From Candidatus Jettenia sp. (GTDB lineage Bacteria > Planctomycetota > Brocadiia > Brocadiales > Brocadiaceae), in NCBI GenBank assembly GCA_021650895.1, contig CP091278.1:2261659-2325658 (forward strand): a stretch of DNA of 64,000 bases, written 5' to 3'. Both the position numbers and the translations under genes were made by a program. The notes under the pieces were generated by a model, which saw nothing but the letters and a program-made list of their open reading frames with translations, made no database searches and had not been told where the DNA came from. This document shows positions 36,172-45,406 of the stretch, one piece after another; the first letter of the stretch is position 1; each line of letters starts with the position of its first letter.

Positions 36172-37341
36172 ATGAACGTGGCAGATGTTACAAAATATAC
36201 TTTCGGGTATGTTTTTTCTTTATTTTTCATAGTGCCGGCTGTTCAGGGCGATAATCTCGTGCAGTTTTTCTCTGGAGATTATGGACCATCTCCTATAATT
36301 TCTGTAAACGAACAACAAGAAGAAATCGAAGAAGATGAAGTCGCTAAAAAGCACGCAGCCCATGCTAAAGATATAGCGAAGTTCCCGCCCATAGGGCCTC
36401 TTCCACCGGCAAAAATACCTGCTGATAATCCCCAAACACCGGCAAAGATTGAATTAGGGAAAAAACTTTTTTTTGATCCTCGCCTTTCCGGAAATAATTG
36501 GATTAGTTGTGCTACGTGCCATAATCCTGCTCTGGGCTTTGCAGACGGATTGCCTAGATTCATAGGAGGACCTGACTCTAAGGAAGGCGGCCGACACTCT
36601 CCAACAATTATTAATTGTGCTTACAATGAAGTACAATTTTGGGATGGACGTGCCCCTACCCTGGAAGCACAAGCAATAGGCCCTATGCAAAACCCTGATG
36701 AAATGTTTGAAACCCTGGATAATGCCGTAAGAAAGCTCAGCAAGCTCCCTGATTATGTTAAAGCATTCCAAGAGGTCTTTGGTACCGGGGTAACTGTTGA
36801 TGGTATAGCCAAGGCACTGGCAGCATTTGAACGCACAATAATCTATGCAAATTCTCCTTTTGATAAATATATGCAAGGCGATGCAAATGCCATGAATGAA
36901 TCAGCCAAAAGAGGTATGAATCTGTTTAACGGCAAAGCAGAATGCATTATATGCCATAACGGACCTAATTTTACCGATAATAAATTTCACAATATTGGTG
37001 TACCGGCAGAAGGTCCGATTAAGGAAGATTTAGGACGGTATAACATTACAAAAAACGAATCTGATAAAGGGGCATTTAAGACGCCTACCTTGCGGAATAT
37101 CACAGATACAGCTCCTTATATGCACGATGGATTTTTTTCAACATTATTTGAGGTGGTACTGTTTTACAATGCAGGCGGCGGAAGAAGCGAAAACAAGAGT
37201 CCTCACATCCACCCCTTACGGCTGACTCCTGAAGAAATCAATGACCTTATTGAATTCTTAAAAGCGCTAACCGGCGAGCCTGTTCAAGTTAAATATGAAA
37301 TGTCACCCATTAGCTATCCCAATCTACCAAAGAGCTTTTAA
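36172..37341 (+). CDS. Dihaem cytochrome c peroxidase/MauG family protein
   Basis: This 389-residue exported protein starts at the ATG at 36172 (GGAGG 10 bases upstream); an upstream in-frame ATG at 36109 lacks this. It has a signal peptide, a Glu/Asp/Lys-rich linker, the first haem CATCH at residues 113-117 and the second CIICH at 258-262, plus FWDGRAPTLEAQA and TAPYMHDGFFSTL. These enzymes reduce peroxide or modify partners in the periplasm. It differs from the paralogue at 41.4 kb and is next to a cupin gene. Confidence 0.9.
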   Translation: MNVADVTKYTFGYVFSLFFIVPAVQGDNLVQFFSGDYGPSPIISVNEQQEEIEEDEVAKKHAAHAKDIAKFPPIGPLPPAKIPADNPQTPAKIELGKKLFFDPRLSGNNWISCATCHNPALGFADGLPRFIGGPDSKEGGRHSPTIINCAYNEVQFWDGRAPTLEAQAIGPMQNPDEMFETLDNAVRKLSKLPDYVKAFQEVFGTGVTVDGIAKALAAFERTIIYANSPFDKYMQGDANAMNESAKRGMNLFNGKAECIICHNGPNFTDNKFHNIGVPAEGPIKEDLGRYNITKNESDKGAFKTPTLRNITDTAPYMHDGFFSTLFEVVLFYNAGGGRSENKSPHIHPLRLTPEEINDLIEFLKALTGEPVQVKYEMSPISYPNLPKSF

Positions 37342-37346
37342 TATAT

Positions 37347-37877
37347 ATGGATACCCTTTTAAAAGATTTTATCGATCGTCTGGAATCTTTGCCAGACAAA
37401 CCATCTCTCGATACCTTGAAAACATGTGTATTAGAAACGGATGGAAGGCAATTACCGATTAAGGAATATACCAGTTTTTCAGACCAGGGATACAAAAGAA
37501 ATGTTGTTCATGTAAGCGGCAAATGCGAGATTGCCGTTATCTGCTTTAAGAAAGAGCAGTTTACTCCAATACATGATCATGGTGGCTCTATCGGCGTCAC
37601 GATTGTCCGGGAAGGCACCATGACAGAGGAGCTTTTCGTAAAGCAACCTACCGGTATGATCGCTCCTGCGTTTACCCGGAAGTATCGCAAAAGTGAATTG
37701 GCTTACATAAATACTGCAACCATTCATCGTATATCGAATACCCATATCGATGATCTGGTCACTATTAATATATATTTTCCACCGCTAACATTAATGAATC
37801 TCTATAATTTGGAAAATACTCAGGTAGAAAAATGGTTTGCCGATTACTCCAGTCTAAAGGGTCTAATTCCTCGTTGA
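37347..37877 (+). CDS. Cysteine dioxygenase-like cupin
   Basis: This 176-residue protein has His76 and His78 in PIHDHGG and His127 in TATIHRIS, the three-His iron site of cysteine dioxygenases. IYFPPLTLMNLY is near the C-terminus. The Cys-Tyr crosslink residues of mammalian CDO are not evident, as in several bacterial thiol dioxygenases. It starts five bases after the dihaem gene, so it is in the same operon. It would oxidise cysteine or another thiol, using O2. Confidence 0.8.
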   Translation: MDTLLKDFIDRLESLPDKPSLDTLKTCVLETDGRQLPIKEYTSFSDQGYKRNVVHVSGKCEIAVICFKKEQFTPIHDHGGSIGVTIVREGTMTEELFVKQPTGMIAPAFTRKYRKSELAYINTATIHRISNTHIDDLVTINIYFPPLTLMNLYNLENTQVEKWFADYSSLKGLIPR

Positions 37878-37894
37878 TTCATTATGGGAACAAT

Positions 37895-37961
37895 CTTTAG
37901 TCTTAAAAACCCAACACTATCCTGTACTTTATGAATTGGCTCCTTATCCTAAAGACTAAAG
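37895..37961. repeat. Exact 10-bp inverted repeat after the cupin gene
   Basis: CTTTAGTCTT at 37895-37904 and AAGACTAAAG at 37952-37961 can fold the sequence between the cupin and glutamate dehydrogenase genes. No T run follows, so a terminator role is doubtful. Confidence 0.45.
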
Positions 37962-38082
37962 GATCTCTTCCCTAAAGCCCTTTATGTTACTCCGGGTACA
38001 GGAAACTCATAGACAGGACAAACTATTTCTTTCGTCTCACGGAGTTTTAGTAATCTGTTTCTTTTGCATAAAAGAGGAATGA

Positions 38083-39327
38083 ATGGTAAACGGCTCTTGG
38101 CAAACAGCGTTAGCACAGCTCGACCATGTGTCTGAAATAATGATGCTTCCCGACAGCGTTCATCAATTACTCAGAAATTTCGATCGTATATTAACTGTTT
38201 CTGTTCCCATACTGATGGACAATGGCTCTCTGAGGGTTTTCAATGGATTTCGTGTACAGCACAATGCATCACGTGGTCCCTATAAAGGAGGGGTAAGATA
38301 TCATCCGGAGCTTACTCTTGAAGACTTACAAGCCCTGGCAATGGAGATGACATGGAAGTGTTCCCTGGTAGGAGTTCCGTTTGGGGGCGCTAAGGGTGGT
38401 ATTATCTGTAATCCCAAAACACTTTCAAAAGCAGAGCTGGAAAGACTTACACGACGTTATACGTATGCTATTATGCCTATTATCGGTATAGAAAAAGATA
38501 TTCCCGCCCCTGATATAAATACCAACGAACAAATCATGGCGTGGATGATGGATACCTATAGCATAAACAACGGTTATTGTACTCCGGGAATTGTAACAGG
38601 CAAACCACTCAATGTAGGTGGTTCTTTAGGACGGAAAGACGCAGCCGGACTTGGCATTACCTTTGTTATAGAAAATGTCATAAAAAATATGAAGATGGAG
38701 TTAAAGGGACTTACCGTAGCAATCCAGGGATACGGAAACGTTGGGTCGACCGCTGGGAAGTTCCTCTATGAATCAGGCTGCAGGATTATTGCTGTAAGCA
38801 GTTCGAAGGGAGGCGTCTATAATCCAAAGGGTTTAGATCACCATGCCCTTATGAGATATTACAAAAAAAACGGCTCTTTTGAACATTTCCCACATGCCGA
38901 AAGCATAACAAATGAAACCTTATTGGAATTACCTTGTGACGTGCTCATACCCGCAGCACTGGGAAATCAAATCACTAAAAAGAATGCGGGTAAAATACAA
39001 GCCAAGATACTTGTTGAGGGAGCCAATGGGCCAACAACACCGGAGGCGGATCATATACTTGCCGAGCGTAAAATACCGGTTATCCCTGATATACTGGCTA
39101 ATGCAGGCGGTGTAATTGTCTCGTATTTCGAGTGGGTACAGGATGTACAGTGCTTTTTCTGGTGTGAGAAGGAAATAAATGCCAGACTGAAAAATCTTCT
39201 GAACCAGGCTTACGAAGAAGTCCTTCACGTTTCTCAGGAAAAGGGATTTACCCTGCGTACCGCCGCCATGATCCTGGCTATAAAAAAGGTTGCCGATGCA
39301 ATTTCAGTAAGAGGTGTATATCCATAA
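38083..39327 (+). CDS. gdhA: Glu/Leu/Phe/Val family dehydrogenase, glutamate dehydrogenase
   Basis: This 414-residue enzyme interconverts glutamate and 2-oxoglutarate with ammonia. It has the substrate segment GGVRYHPELTLEDLQALAMEMTWKCSLVGVPFGGAKGG, NAD-binding IQGYGNVGSTAGK near residue 216, and PDILANAGGVIVSYFEW. It is full length. AAGAGGAATG precedes the start. Ammonium assimilation by GDH fits an organism with abundant ammonium, such as an anammox bacterium, but is not specific to it. Confidence 0.93.
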   Translation: MVNGSWQTALAQLDHVSEIMMLPDSVHQLLRNFDRILTVSVPILMDNGSLRVFNGFRVQHNASRGPYKGGVRYHPELTLEDLQALAMEMTWKCSLVGVPFGGAKGGIICNPKTLSKAELERLTRRYTYAIMPIIGIEKDIPAPDINTNEQIMAWMMDTYSINNGYCTPGIVTGKPLNVGGSLGRKDAAGLGITFVIENVIKNMKMELKGLTVAIQGYGNVGSTAGKFLYESGCRIIAVSSSKGGVYNPKGLDHHALMRYYKKNGSFEHFPHAESITNETLLELPCDVLIPAALGNQITKKNAGKIQAKILVEGANGPTTPEADHILAERKIPVIPDILANAGGVIVSYFEWVQDVQCFFWCEKEINARLKNLLNQAYEEVLHVSQEKGFTLRTAAMILAIKKVADAISVRGVYP

Positions 39328-39374
39328 AGAATGAAGTTTATTTTAATGTACAGGGAATTCAAACAAACTCCGTA

Positions 39375-39398
39375 GTGGCAAGGCGCGCCCTGCCACTA
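39375..39398. repeat. GTAGTGGCAAGG palindrome
   Basis: GTAGTGGCAAGGCGCGCC and CCTGCCACTAC form a near-perfect palindrome. A closely similar sequence is at 61141-61166. Confidence 0.6.
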
Positions 39399-39516
39399 CA
39401 CGCCTTTACGATTGAAAAGTCGCCAAGGCCTCATTAATATCCTTTGTGTCTCAGTATCTCTATAATTTTATTGTTGAGAAAAATCTTGTAAGAACTATTT
39501 GAGAGAATAAGACGAT

Positions 39517-40020
39517 ATGAAATATGAAAATTTTAACGATGGAGAGGCATTAAAGCTCGCTATAAATATCGAGGAAGAAGGTCTGGAATTTTATTCCACA
39601 CTGGCAAAAAATGTCAAAGATACCAAAGTAAAGGAGATATTTTCAAAACTGGCATCTGATGAGAGGGATCATCTCACACGCTTTCAAAAGGCCTACCATG
39701 AAATAACCTCTTCGATAAATGCAGCAGAGGTTTGTGAGGATTACACGGTAGACTTATATCTAAAACATCTCATCGACACAGGCATCTTTACCCAAAAAGA
39801 CGAAGCGAAGAGACTTGCAAAAGAAGTAAAGACAGATATCGATGCACTGAAAATCGGTATTCAGGCAGAGAAAGATTCTATTCTTTATTACAGCGAGGCT
39901 GCAAGAAATACCAGACACACTGCGGGTAAAGCTGCATTTGAACATTTGGCAAATGAGGAGAAAAAACATCTCAAATTGCTTGCAGAACAAATAAATATAT
40001 TAAAGAAAACGGCGAAGTAG
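39517..40020 (+). CDS. Ferritin-like (rubrerythrin-type) diiron protein
   Basis: This 167-residue protein has two four-helix-bundle halves with EEEGLEFY, SDERDHLTRF, AEKDSILYY and NEEKKHLKLL, i.e. two Glu/ExxH pairs for a diiron site. There is no C-terminal rubredoxin domain. Proteins like this reduce peroxide or store iron. A second paralogue is at 45.9 kb. Confidence 0.85.
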   Translation: MKYENFNDGEALKLAINIEEEGLEFYSTLAKNVKDTKVKEIFSKLASDERDHLTRFQKAYHEITSSINAAEVCEDYTVDLYLKHLIDTGIFTQKDEAKRLAKEVKTDIDALKIGIQAEKDSILYYSEAARNTRHTAGKAAFEHLANEEKKHLKLLAEQINILKKTAK

Positions 40021-40111
40021 TCCGATTCGGAACAATAGCTTTACGCCGGTTTTTTTCCCATCTGGAATAGGTACTTGGGTAGGCTAAAATAACAAAAGAA
40101 AGGAGCATAAT

Positions 40112-40570
40112 ATGAAAAAAATTGGGATATTAATGGCCGTGATAACTATTTTTAGCTTTTTTTCCGTTACCAAATCGTTTGCTCAGCAAGAAATGCAATG
40201 GAGAGGCGGCGGTGGCTGGGGAATAGGATCCCCATATGGCAGGATGTATGATTTAAAAACCGTTGAGACTATCACAGGAGAAGTGGTGAGCGTAGATACT
40301 ATTACTCCTATGAAGGGAATGGGCTATGGTGTGCATTTGATGGTAAAAACAGACAAGGAAAAAATTTCCGTCCATTTGGGACCAGGATGGTATATTGAAA
40401 ATCAGGATACAAAGATCGAGCCAAAGGACAAGGTTGAGATTACTGGCTCAAGAATCACTCTTGAAGGAAAACCCGCTATTATTGCTGCTGAGGTTAAAAA
40501 AGGAGAAGAAGTACTAAAGCTTCGTGATGAAAAGGGATTTCCCCTATGGAGTGGTTGGAGAAGACACTAA
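40112..40570 (+). CDS. Secreted OB-fold-like protein
   Basis: This 152-residue protein has a signal peptide (cleavage about residue 25), a Gly/Trp-rich linker, and then ITGEVVSVDTITPMKGMGYGVHLMVKTDKEKISVHLGPGWY, with WSGWRR at the end. The pattern resembles the periplasmic OB-fold domain of magnetosome-type MamS/MamX proteins. AAAGGAGCATAAT precedes its ATG. The function is unknown. Confidence 0.65.
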   Translation: MKKIGILMAVITIFSFFSVTKSFAQQEMQWRGGGGWGIGSPYGRMYDLKTVETITGEVVSVDTITPMKGMGYGVHLMVKTDKEKISVHLGPGWYIENQDTKIEPKDKVEITGSRITLEGKPAIIAAEVKKGEEVLKLRDEKGFPLWSGWRRH

Positions 40571-40663
40571 TGTAATTGGAGCCTACCCAGTTCCAATATA
40601 CTCATAGTATCTTAATTATTTATTTGTTATATACAAGCATTTGCACAGGAATTACCGGGGTAC

Positions 40664-41065
40664 GTGATGGATAAATCAAAAGCTAACATTATAATTGACA
40701 CCTTGATGTTTCTTTGTATGATGGCAATTGTAGGGATTGGAATGCTTATAAAGTTTATCTTATTGCCTGGCAAGGAAGCCGCGGTTGTCTATGGCAGGAA
40801 AGTAGATTTGTTGTTATTTGGATTGGACCGTCATGCATGGGGGACAATTCATCTTATTGTTGCCTTCGTCTTTTTAGGTTTACTGGCGCTTCATATAATT
40901 TTTCATTGGAAGATGATATTTGTGTTGTACCGCAGATTATCAGGAAACAAGGTCACAAGAAGGATCATTGTTACCCTTGTTGTCATTGTTAGCGTTTCTC
41001 TTGTGGTTTTCCCCTGGATTATAAAACCAGAAGTGCAGGAGTTCAGCAAAAAGGCAAGGCATTAA
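40664..41065 (+). CDS. DUF4405 membrane protein
   Basis: This 133-residue protein has three or four membrane helices. RHAWGTIHLIVAFVFLGLLALHIIFHW carries His residues on helices that could ligate b-haem, the usual reading of DUF4405. It is preceded by a secreted OB-fold protein and followed by the relic of another membrane gene. Confidence 0.7.
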   Translation: MMDKSKANIIIDTLMFLCMMAIVGIGMLIKFILLPGKEAAVVYGRKVDLLLFGLDRHAWGTIHLIVAFVFLGLLALHIIFHWKMIFVLYRRLSGNKVTRRIIVTLVVIVSVSLVVFPWIIKPEVQEFSKKARH

Positions 41066-41136
41066 CAGAGAGTACATATTATAATGCTTGTATAACCACG
41101 ATATGAAGATTAGCTAATCTTGAAAACATAGGCAAG

Positions 41137-41400
41137 ATGTATTACGTAAAAGGTATTAAGATTGCCTTCATTTTTATGATGCATGGTTTTCTTTTCATAC
41201 ACCTAGCTTTTTTTGCTATATTCCCTGAAGGAAGGAAGTAAAATTATTAACTAATTTTTTTACTGGATATTTGCTACTTCTTTATTCCTTTAGGAGTTTG
41301 TATTTACTTTGTTTCGCAAAAAGATTGGATGCAGCTGTCAAAAGCAAGCGAATTAATCCGTAAAGTAATGAATAAAACTTCAGAAAAACATACTGAATAA
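41137..41400 (+). pseudogene. Relic paralogue of the 34.2 kb membrane protein
   Basis: The frame from ATG at 41137 to TAA at 41398-41400 aligns without gaps to the C-terminal part of the 34243-34647 protein: GFLFIHLAFF against GFIFLHVSFL, YFFIPLGVCIYFVSQKDWMQ against YFFVPVGVLIYFTSQRVWMK, and SKASELIRKV against SKANKLIQEV. Two in-frame TAA codons interrupt it at about 41239 and 41248. There is no frameshift. Sits directly before the second dihaem peroxidase gene, as the intact copy precedes the first. Confidence 0.8.
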
Positions 41401-41415
41401 GAAAGGAAACAAGAG

Positions 41416-42882
41416 ATGAGGCAAAGAATAGTACATTATCGAAGCTTGCTGTTGATCCTATGTGTTACGTTACTCACTGCCCTTAGTTTGCTATACGGTC
41501 AGGAAGAAAAACCCGTAAAGACCAGTACCAAGGAAGAAAAAGGTGTAAAGATGATTACACAAAAAAAGAAAACGGTAAAGAATAGTTACTTACCAGTGGC
41601 CGTAACTGAGCCATTTAATGATATGATGGCCAGAATGAAAGCTGATAAACCCGCGATAATGAAGCGCCATATGGATATACTGAACGAACGTTATGAATTA
41701 AGCAATAACCCTGCGAAAGATATTACCATGTCCCGGGGAAAGCCTATTCAGCAAGGTATACGGGCCAAACTTCTCACGGAAATGACCTGGGAAAACCTAG
41801 CAGCTATGACACCGGAAGAAATCCGCGAAAAGAATCTCTTCCCGAAAGGATTTATGCCGCTTCCTCATCCAAATCATACTGAAGGTGGTATGGTTTTCCC
41901 AAAATTCCACATCGATGAGATCAAGAATCAAGAGGGAAGAGACCTCACCCGTTTTGATTTAGATTTCGATTTGCCAGATCATTTTTTACCGGAGTTTCCG
42001 CCACCAATATTTTTAACTACACGTCCTGACTTAGGTGATGTATCTCAGGGCAAGGTCGTGACTATTGCCAATTTCTACGAACTGTTCAATGGAATATTAA
42101 ACCCTAAACAAATTGAGGGCTTGAGGTTGTTGGTAACGCCTTTTCCACAGCAACAATTCAACCAGACAGAAGATCGTCGGTCGGAACTGCCAAGTCGTGG
42201 GGTTAGTTGCTTTGAATGCCATGTGAATGGACATACCAACGGTAGTACCCATCTTGTTGGCGATATCCGTCCACAGGAATTTCGCCATCGTCTCGATACC
42301 CCTTCCCTCCGAGGAGTAAACATCCAGAGATTATTCGGGTCACAACGAGCCTTAAAAAGTATTGAAGACTTTACAGAATTTGAACAGCGAGCTGCTTATT
42401 TTGATGGCGACCCGGTCATTGCTACAAAAAAGGGCGTCAATGTTCTCGAGCGGGGCAGTCAAGTACATTTCATGGCAGAATTTCAGGAATTATTAGATTT
42501 CCCACCAGCGCCCAAATTGAATATTTATGGTATGCTCGACCCAAAAAAGGCAACAGAGGCGGAGATGCGGGGGCAAGGTATATTTTTTGGTAAAGCAAAA
42601 TGTTCCATTTGCCATCAACCTCCTTACTATACTGATAACATGATGCATAACCTTAAAGCAGAGCGTTTTTATAAACCGCAGATGATTAATGGGCTTATGG
42701 CAAGTGCTGATGGCCCGATTAAGACATTTCCGCTCCGTGGTATCAAAGACTCACCACCCTACCTGCATGACGGAAGATTACTAACCCTGGAGGATGCGAT
42801 TGAGTTCTTTAACTTAATTCTTGAAACACAACTTACAAAGGAAGAAAAAGAAGATCTCTTAGCCTTTTTGAGGACACTATAA
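41416..42882 (+). CDS. Dihaem c-type cytochrome, peroxidase/MauG-like
   Basis: This 488-residue exported protein has a signal peptide (to about residue 28), a Lys-rich spacer, haem motifs CFECH at 265-269 and CSICH at 396-400, and PLRGIKDSPPYLHDGR. It is longer than classic cytochrome c peroxidases because of its N-terminal 240 residues, where MPLPHPNH and FPKFHIDE carry extra His. It starts 15 bases after the relic. It is followed 14 bases later by the superoxide dismutase gene, so the two likely act in one peroxide/superoxide pathway in the periplasm. Confidence 0.85.
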   Translation: MRQRIVHYRSLLLILCVTLLTALSLLYGQEEKPVKTSTKEEKGVKMITQKKKTVKNSYLPVAVTEPFNDMMARMKADKPAIMKRHMDILNERYELSNNPAKDITMSRGKPIQQGIRAKLLTEMTWENLAAMTPEEIREKNLFPKGFMPLPHPNHTEGGMVFPKFHIDEIKNQEGRDLTRFDLDFDLPDHFLPEFPPPIFLTTRPDLGDVSQGKVVTIANFYELFNGILNPKQIEGLRLLVTPFPQQQFNQTEDRRSELPSRGVSCFECHVNGHTNGSTHLVGDIRPQEFRHRLDTPSLRGVNIQRLFGSQRALKSIEDFTEFEQRAAYFDGDPVIATKKGVNVLERGSQVHFMAEFQELLDFPPAPKLNIYGMLDPKKATEAEMRGQGIFFGKAKCSICHQPPYYTDNMMHNLKAERFYKPQMINGLMASADGPIKTFPLRGIKDSPPYLHDGRLLTLEDAIEFFNLILETQLTKEEKEDLLAFLRTL

Positions 42883-42896
42883 AGGAGATCATTATA

Positions 42897-43583
42897 ATGA
42901 ACAGGCGTGAATTTTTAACCTTAACAGGTGCAGCAGCAGGAGCTGTTGTATTGTGTAATTTTAATAACCCCTTATTTGCACAAATAATAGAGGAGGAAAA
43001 AGCTATGTCATATACTGCAAAAGATTATTCAAAGCTTATTGGAATGGAAGGATTTAGCGAGACAATTTTAAAAAATCATTTTACACTCTACCAGGGATAT
43101 GTAACAAACACGAATAAAGTTCTTGATACCCTTAATCAGATGTTAAAAGAAGGGAAGACAGCAACCCCTGAATTTTCTGAGTTAAAGAGAAGGCTTGGCT
43201 GGGAATTCAATGGAATGCGATTGCATGAATATTACTTTGAAAATCTCGGTGGAAAAAGCGGTATTAATAAAGAGGGGAAGCTTGCAAAAAAAATGGCAGA
43301 GGACTTCGGCGATTATGCGACATGGGAAAAAGACTTCAGAGCAGTAGGAGCAATGCGAGGTATTGGATGGGCTGTTCTCTATCAGGATAATACCAATGGG
43401 AAACTTATCAACTTCTGGATAAACGAACACGATGTTTCCCACCCTGCCGGATGCAATCCTCTTTTGATCCTGGATGTATTTGAACATGCCTTTATGCTTG
43501 ATTACGGTCTCAAGAGGGCCGATTATCTCGAGGCATTTTTCAAGAATATTAACTGGTCTGTAGTAGAAGCAAGATTGAAATAA
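42897..43583 (+). CDS. Exported Fe/Mn superoxide dismutase
   Basis: This 228-residue dismutase has a twin-arginine signal (NRREFLTLTGAA), so it is exported folded. Metal ligands are His in ILKNHFTLYQGYV, His in RLHEYYFENLGG, and Asp and His in DVFEHAFMLDYG. Metal preference cannot be read with certainty. An exported dismutase in an organism that also has a cytoplasmic superoxide reductase indicates two-compartment superoxide defence. Confidence 0.9.
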   Translation: MNRREFLTLTGAAAGAVVLCNFNNPLFAQIIEEEKAMSYTAKDYSKLIGMEGFSETILKNHFTLYQGYVTNTNKVLDTLNQMLKEGKTATPEFSELKRRLGWEFNGMRLHEYYFENLGGKSGINKEGKLAKKMAEDFGDYATWEKDFRAVGAMRGIGWAVLYQDNTNGKLINFWINEHDVSHPAGCNPLLILDVFEHAFMLDYGLKRADYLEAFFKNINWSVVEARLK

Positions 43584-43618
43584 GATTAATTATCATGAGG
43601 GAAAAATGAGGAACAATA

Positions 43619-43861
43619 ATGTACCTTATCATTTGGATTATTAGCGGTATTGTTGCAGGCTGGCTCACAGGACTCATAATACGAGGAAGAGGTTTTGGCC
43701 TCATGGGAGACTTGATTATCGGGATATTGGGAGGTATTCTTGGAGGATGGCTGTTTGCCGTGTTTGGTCTCCTCGTTATTGGCATAATTGGAAACATCAT
43801 CGCAGCTGTAATTGGAGGTATCGTGTTGGTCGCTATTATTCGTATCCTGCGACGAGCATAG
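43619..43861 (+). CDS. GlsB/YeaQ/YmgE family membrane protein
   Basis: This 80-residue, very hydrophobic protein has three helices: IISGIVAGWLTGLIIRG, LIIGILGGILGGWLF and a C-terminal VIGGIVLVAIIRILRR. The Gly-rich motif is typical of transglycosylase-associated stress proteins. It lies 35 bp after the dismutase gene. Confidence 0.88.
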   Translation: MYLIIWIISGIVAGWLTGLIIRGRGFGLMGDLIIGILGGILGGWLFAVFGLLVIGIIGNIIAAVIGGIVLVAIIRILRRA

Positions 43862-44029
43862 AAAATTAATCAAAATAGTGCGAAAATTTATACAAACGTT
43901 CAAGAGTAGCAGAAAGACTTCTTCGGCACTTCGTTATTTCGAGAAGCAAATCTTTACAGAGGTACTCCTCCCTTTCGGCAGGGGCATTGATAATGTGCCC
44001 CTGCCTTACCTCCTCTCAGCATCGAATGT

Positions 44030-44649
44030 ATGAAACCAGGATGTATCATACGAAAATCACGATTCCATGAGTCTCTCATAGAACACAACAATCTTAATAA
44101 ACTTGGGTTTAAGGAGTGGATTTTTTATCCCGGTATGTTATTCAACCATCTCCACAAATGGTGGACAGATAGAGGAATTCGCCATAAACCTCATGAAGGG
44201 ATAGATTTGTGTTTTTACCGGGATGAAAATGGACAGGTACATAATCTTAGCGAAGAAACACATATTCCCGTAATGTATAATGGCGAGATTGTCCATATTG
44301 GTAATGATCTCTTAGGAAAATCTCTCTATGTAAACCATAATATCTATAACAACAATGGAAATAAACTTTATACAATCTACGGTCATGCGAGTCCATACTA
44401 TGGTATTGATATCGGAAAAATCTTGAATGAGGAGATGTGATTGCTACTATTGCACCTATCAGGAAGAAAACAAAAATATTTCCTCATTTACATATTTCCA
44501 CAGCGTGGTTACCAGAATCATTTCCTTATGAAAAACTTGACTGGGAAACTATAAATGATTGTAATACAATTATCTTGTGCGATCCACTGGAATTCATCAA
44601 TTGTAACTATAAAATAGAACAAAGCAGTATGGATGCAGAAACTTTTTAA
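44030..44649 (+). pseudogene. M23-like peptidase split by a frameshift
   Basis: Two overlapping frames together make an M23 (LytM-like) domain. The first (44030-44440) holds the zinc-site HEGIDL, and YGHASPYYG further on. The second (44437-44649) continues with IATIAPIRKK and PHLHIS, the HxH of the family. The shift is at 44434-44440 (GAGATGTGATTG), where one missing base would rejoin them as MVIATIAP. So the metal ligands are divided between two products. Sequencing error or recent mutation; the ATGTG overlap would not rebuild the enzyme. Confidence 0.7.
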
Positions 44650-44676
44650 TAATTTCTTAAAACACGGAGGAAAAAT

Positions 44677-45243
44677 ATGAAAAAGTCTTTAGGCGCAAAG
44701 ACCATAGTATATCCAACCCCGGTATTTATTATCGGAACTTATGATAAGGCTGGAAAACCAAATGCAATGAACGTTGCATGGGGTGGTCTTTGCTGTTCCA
44801 GTCCACCAAGTATCGCAATCTCCCTTCGGAAAGCAACGTATACGTATGGGAATATTACAGAACGGAAGGCCTTTACTGTAAACATTCCTTCTCAAACCCA
44901 TGCAAAGGAGGCAGATTATTTTGGGATTGCGTCCGGAAGCAAAGAGGATAAATTCGCCACAACAAAACTTACTCCTGTTAAAAGCGACCTTGCAGACGCT
45001 CCTTACATTAAGGAATTTCCTCTTGTTTTAGAATGTAAACTAACACATACCATTGAAATAGGATTGCACACTCAATTTATTGGAGAAATCCTGGATGTCA
45101 AAGCTGAAGAATCTGTACTTGGAGAAGACGGATTGATCGATATGGAAAAATTACACCCGATGTTATATGCACCTGATATCCGTGCCTATTATGGAGTTGG
45201 TGAATATCTCGGAAAGGCTTTCTCCATAGGTAAACAGCTTTAA
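44677..45243 (+). CDS. Flavoredoxin-like flavin reductase family protein
   Basis: This 188-residue FMN-binding protein of the flavin-reductase-like (flavoredoxin) type has [24 protein letters not shown] near residues 13-36 and [16 protein letters not shown], then [10 protein letters not shown]. Such proteins reduce or bind flavin and can pass electrons to ferredoxin or disulfide partners. GGAGG with AAAAAT precedes the ATG. Confidence 0.85.
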   Translation: MKKSLGAKTIVYPTPVFIIGTYDKAGKPNAMNVAWGGLCCSSPPSIAISLRKATYTYGNITERKAFTVNIPSQTHAKEADYFGIASGSKEDKFATTKLTPVKSDLADAPYIKEFPLVLECKLTHTIEIGLHTQFIGEILDVKAEESVLGEDGLIDMEKLHPMLYAPDIRAYYGVGEYLGKAFSIGKQL

Positions 45244-45300
45244 AAATACTTGGTCTGCTACAAACAGGAAGGTAATCACTCTATGGGAAATAGGTAACAT

Positions 45301-45323
45301 GTAGGGCAAGGCTTTAGCCTTGC
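45301..45323 (+). repeat. Half copy of the GTAGGGCAA repeat
   Basis: GTAGGGCAAGGCTTTAGCC and TTGC only; the second hairpin is absent. Confidence 0.65.
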
Positions 45324-45406
45324 TTCCCCGCTTAAATTTCTAAAATCATAGGTTGTACTAATAATCAAAAAATATGTATCATAATGACCAGGAGAAAGGA
45401 GGTTTT

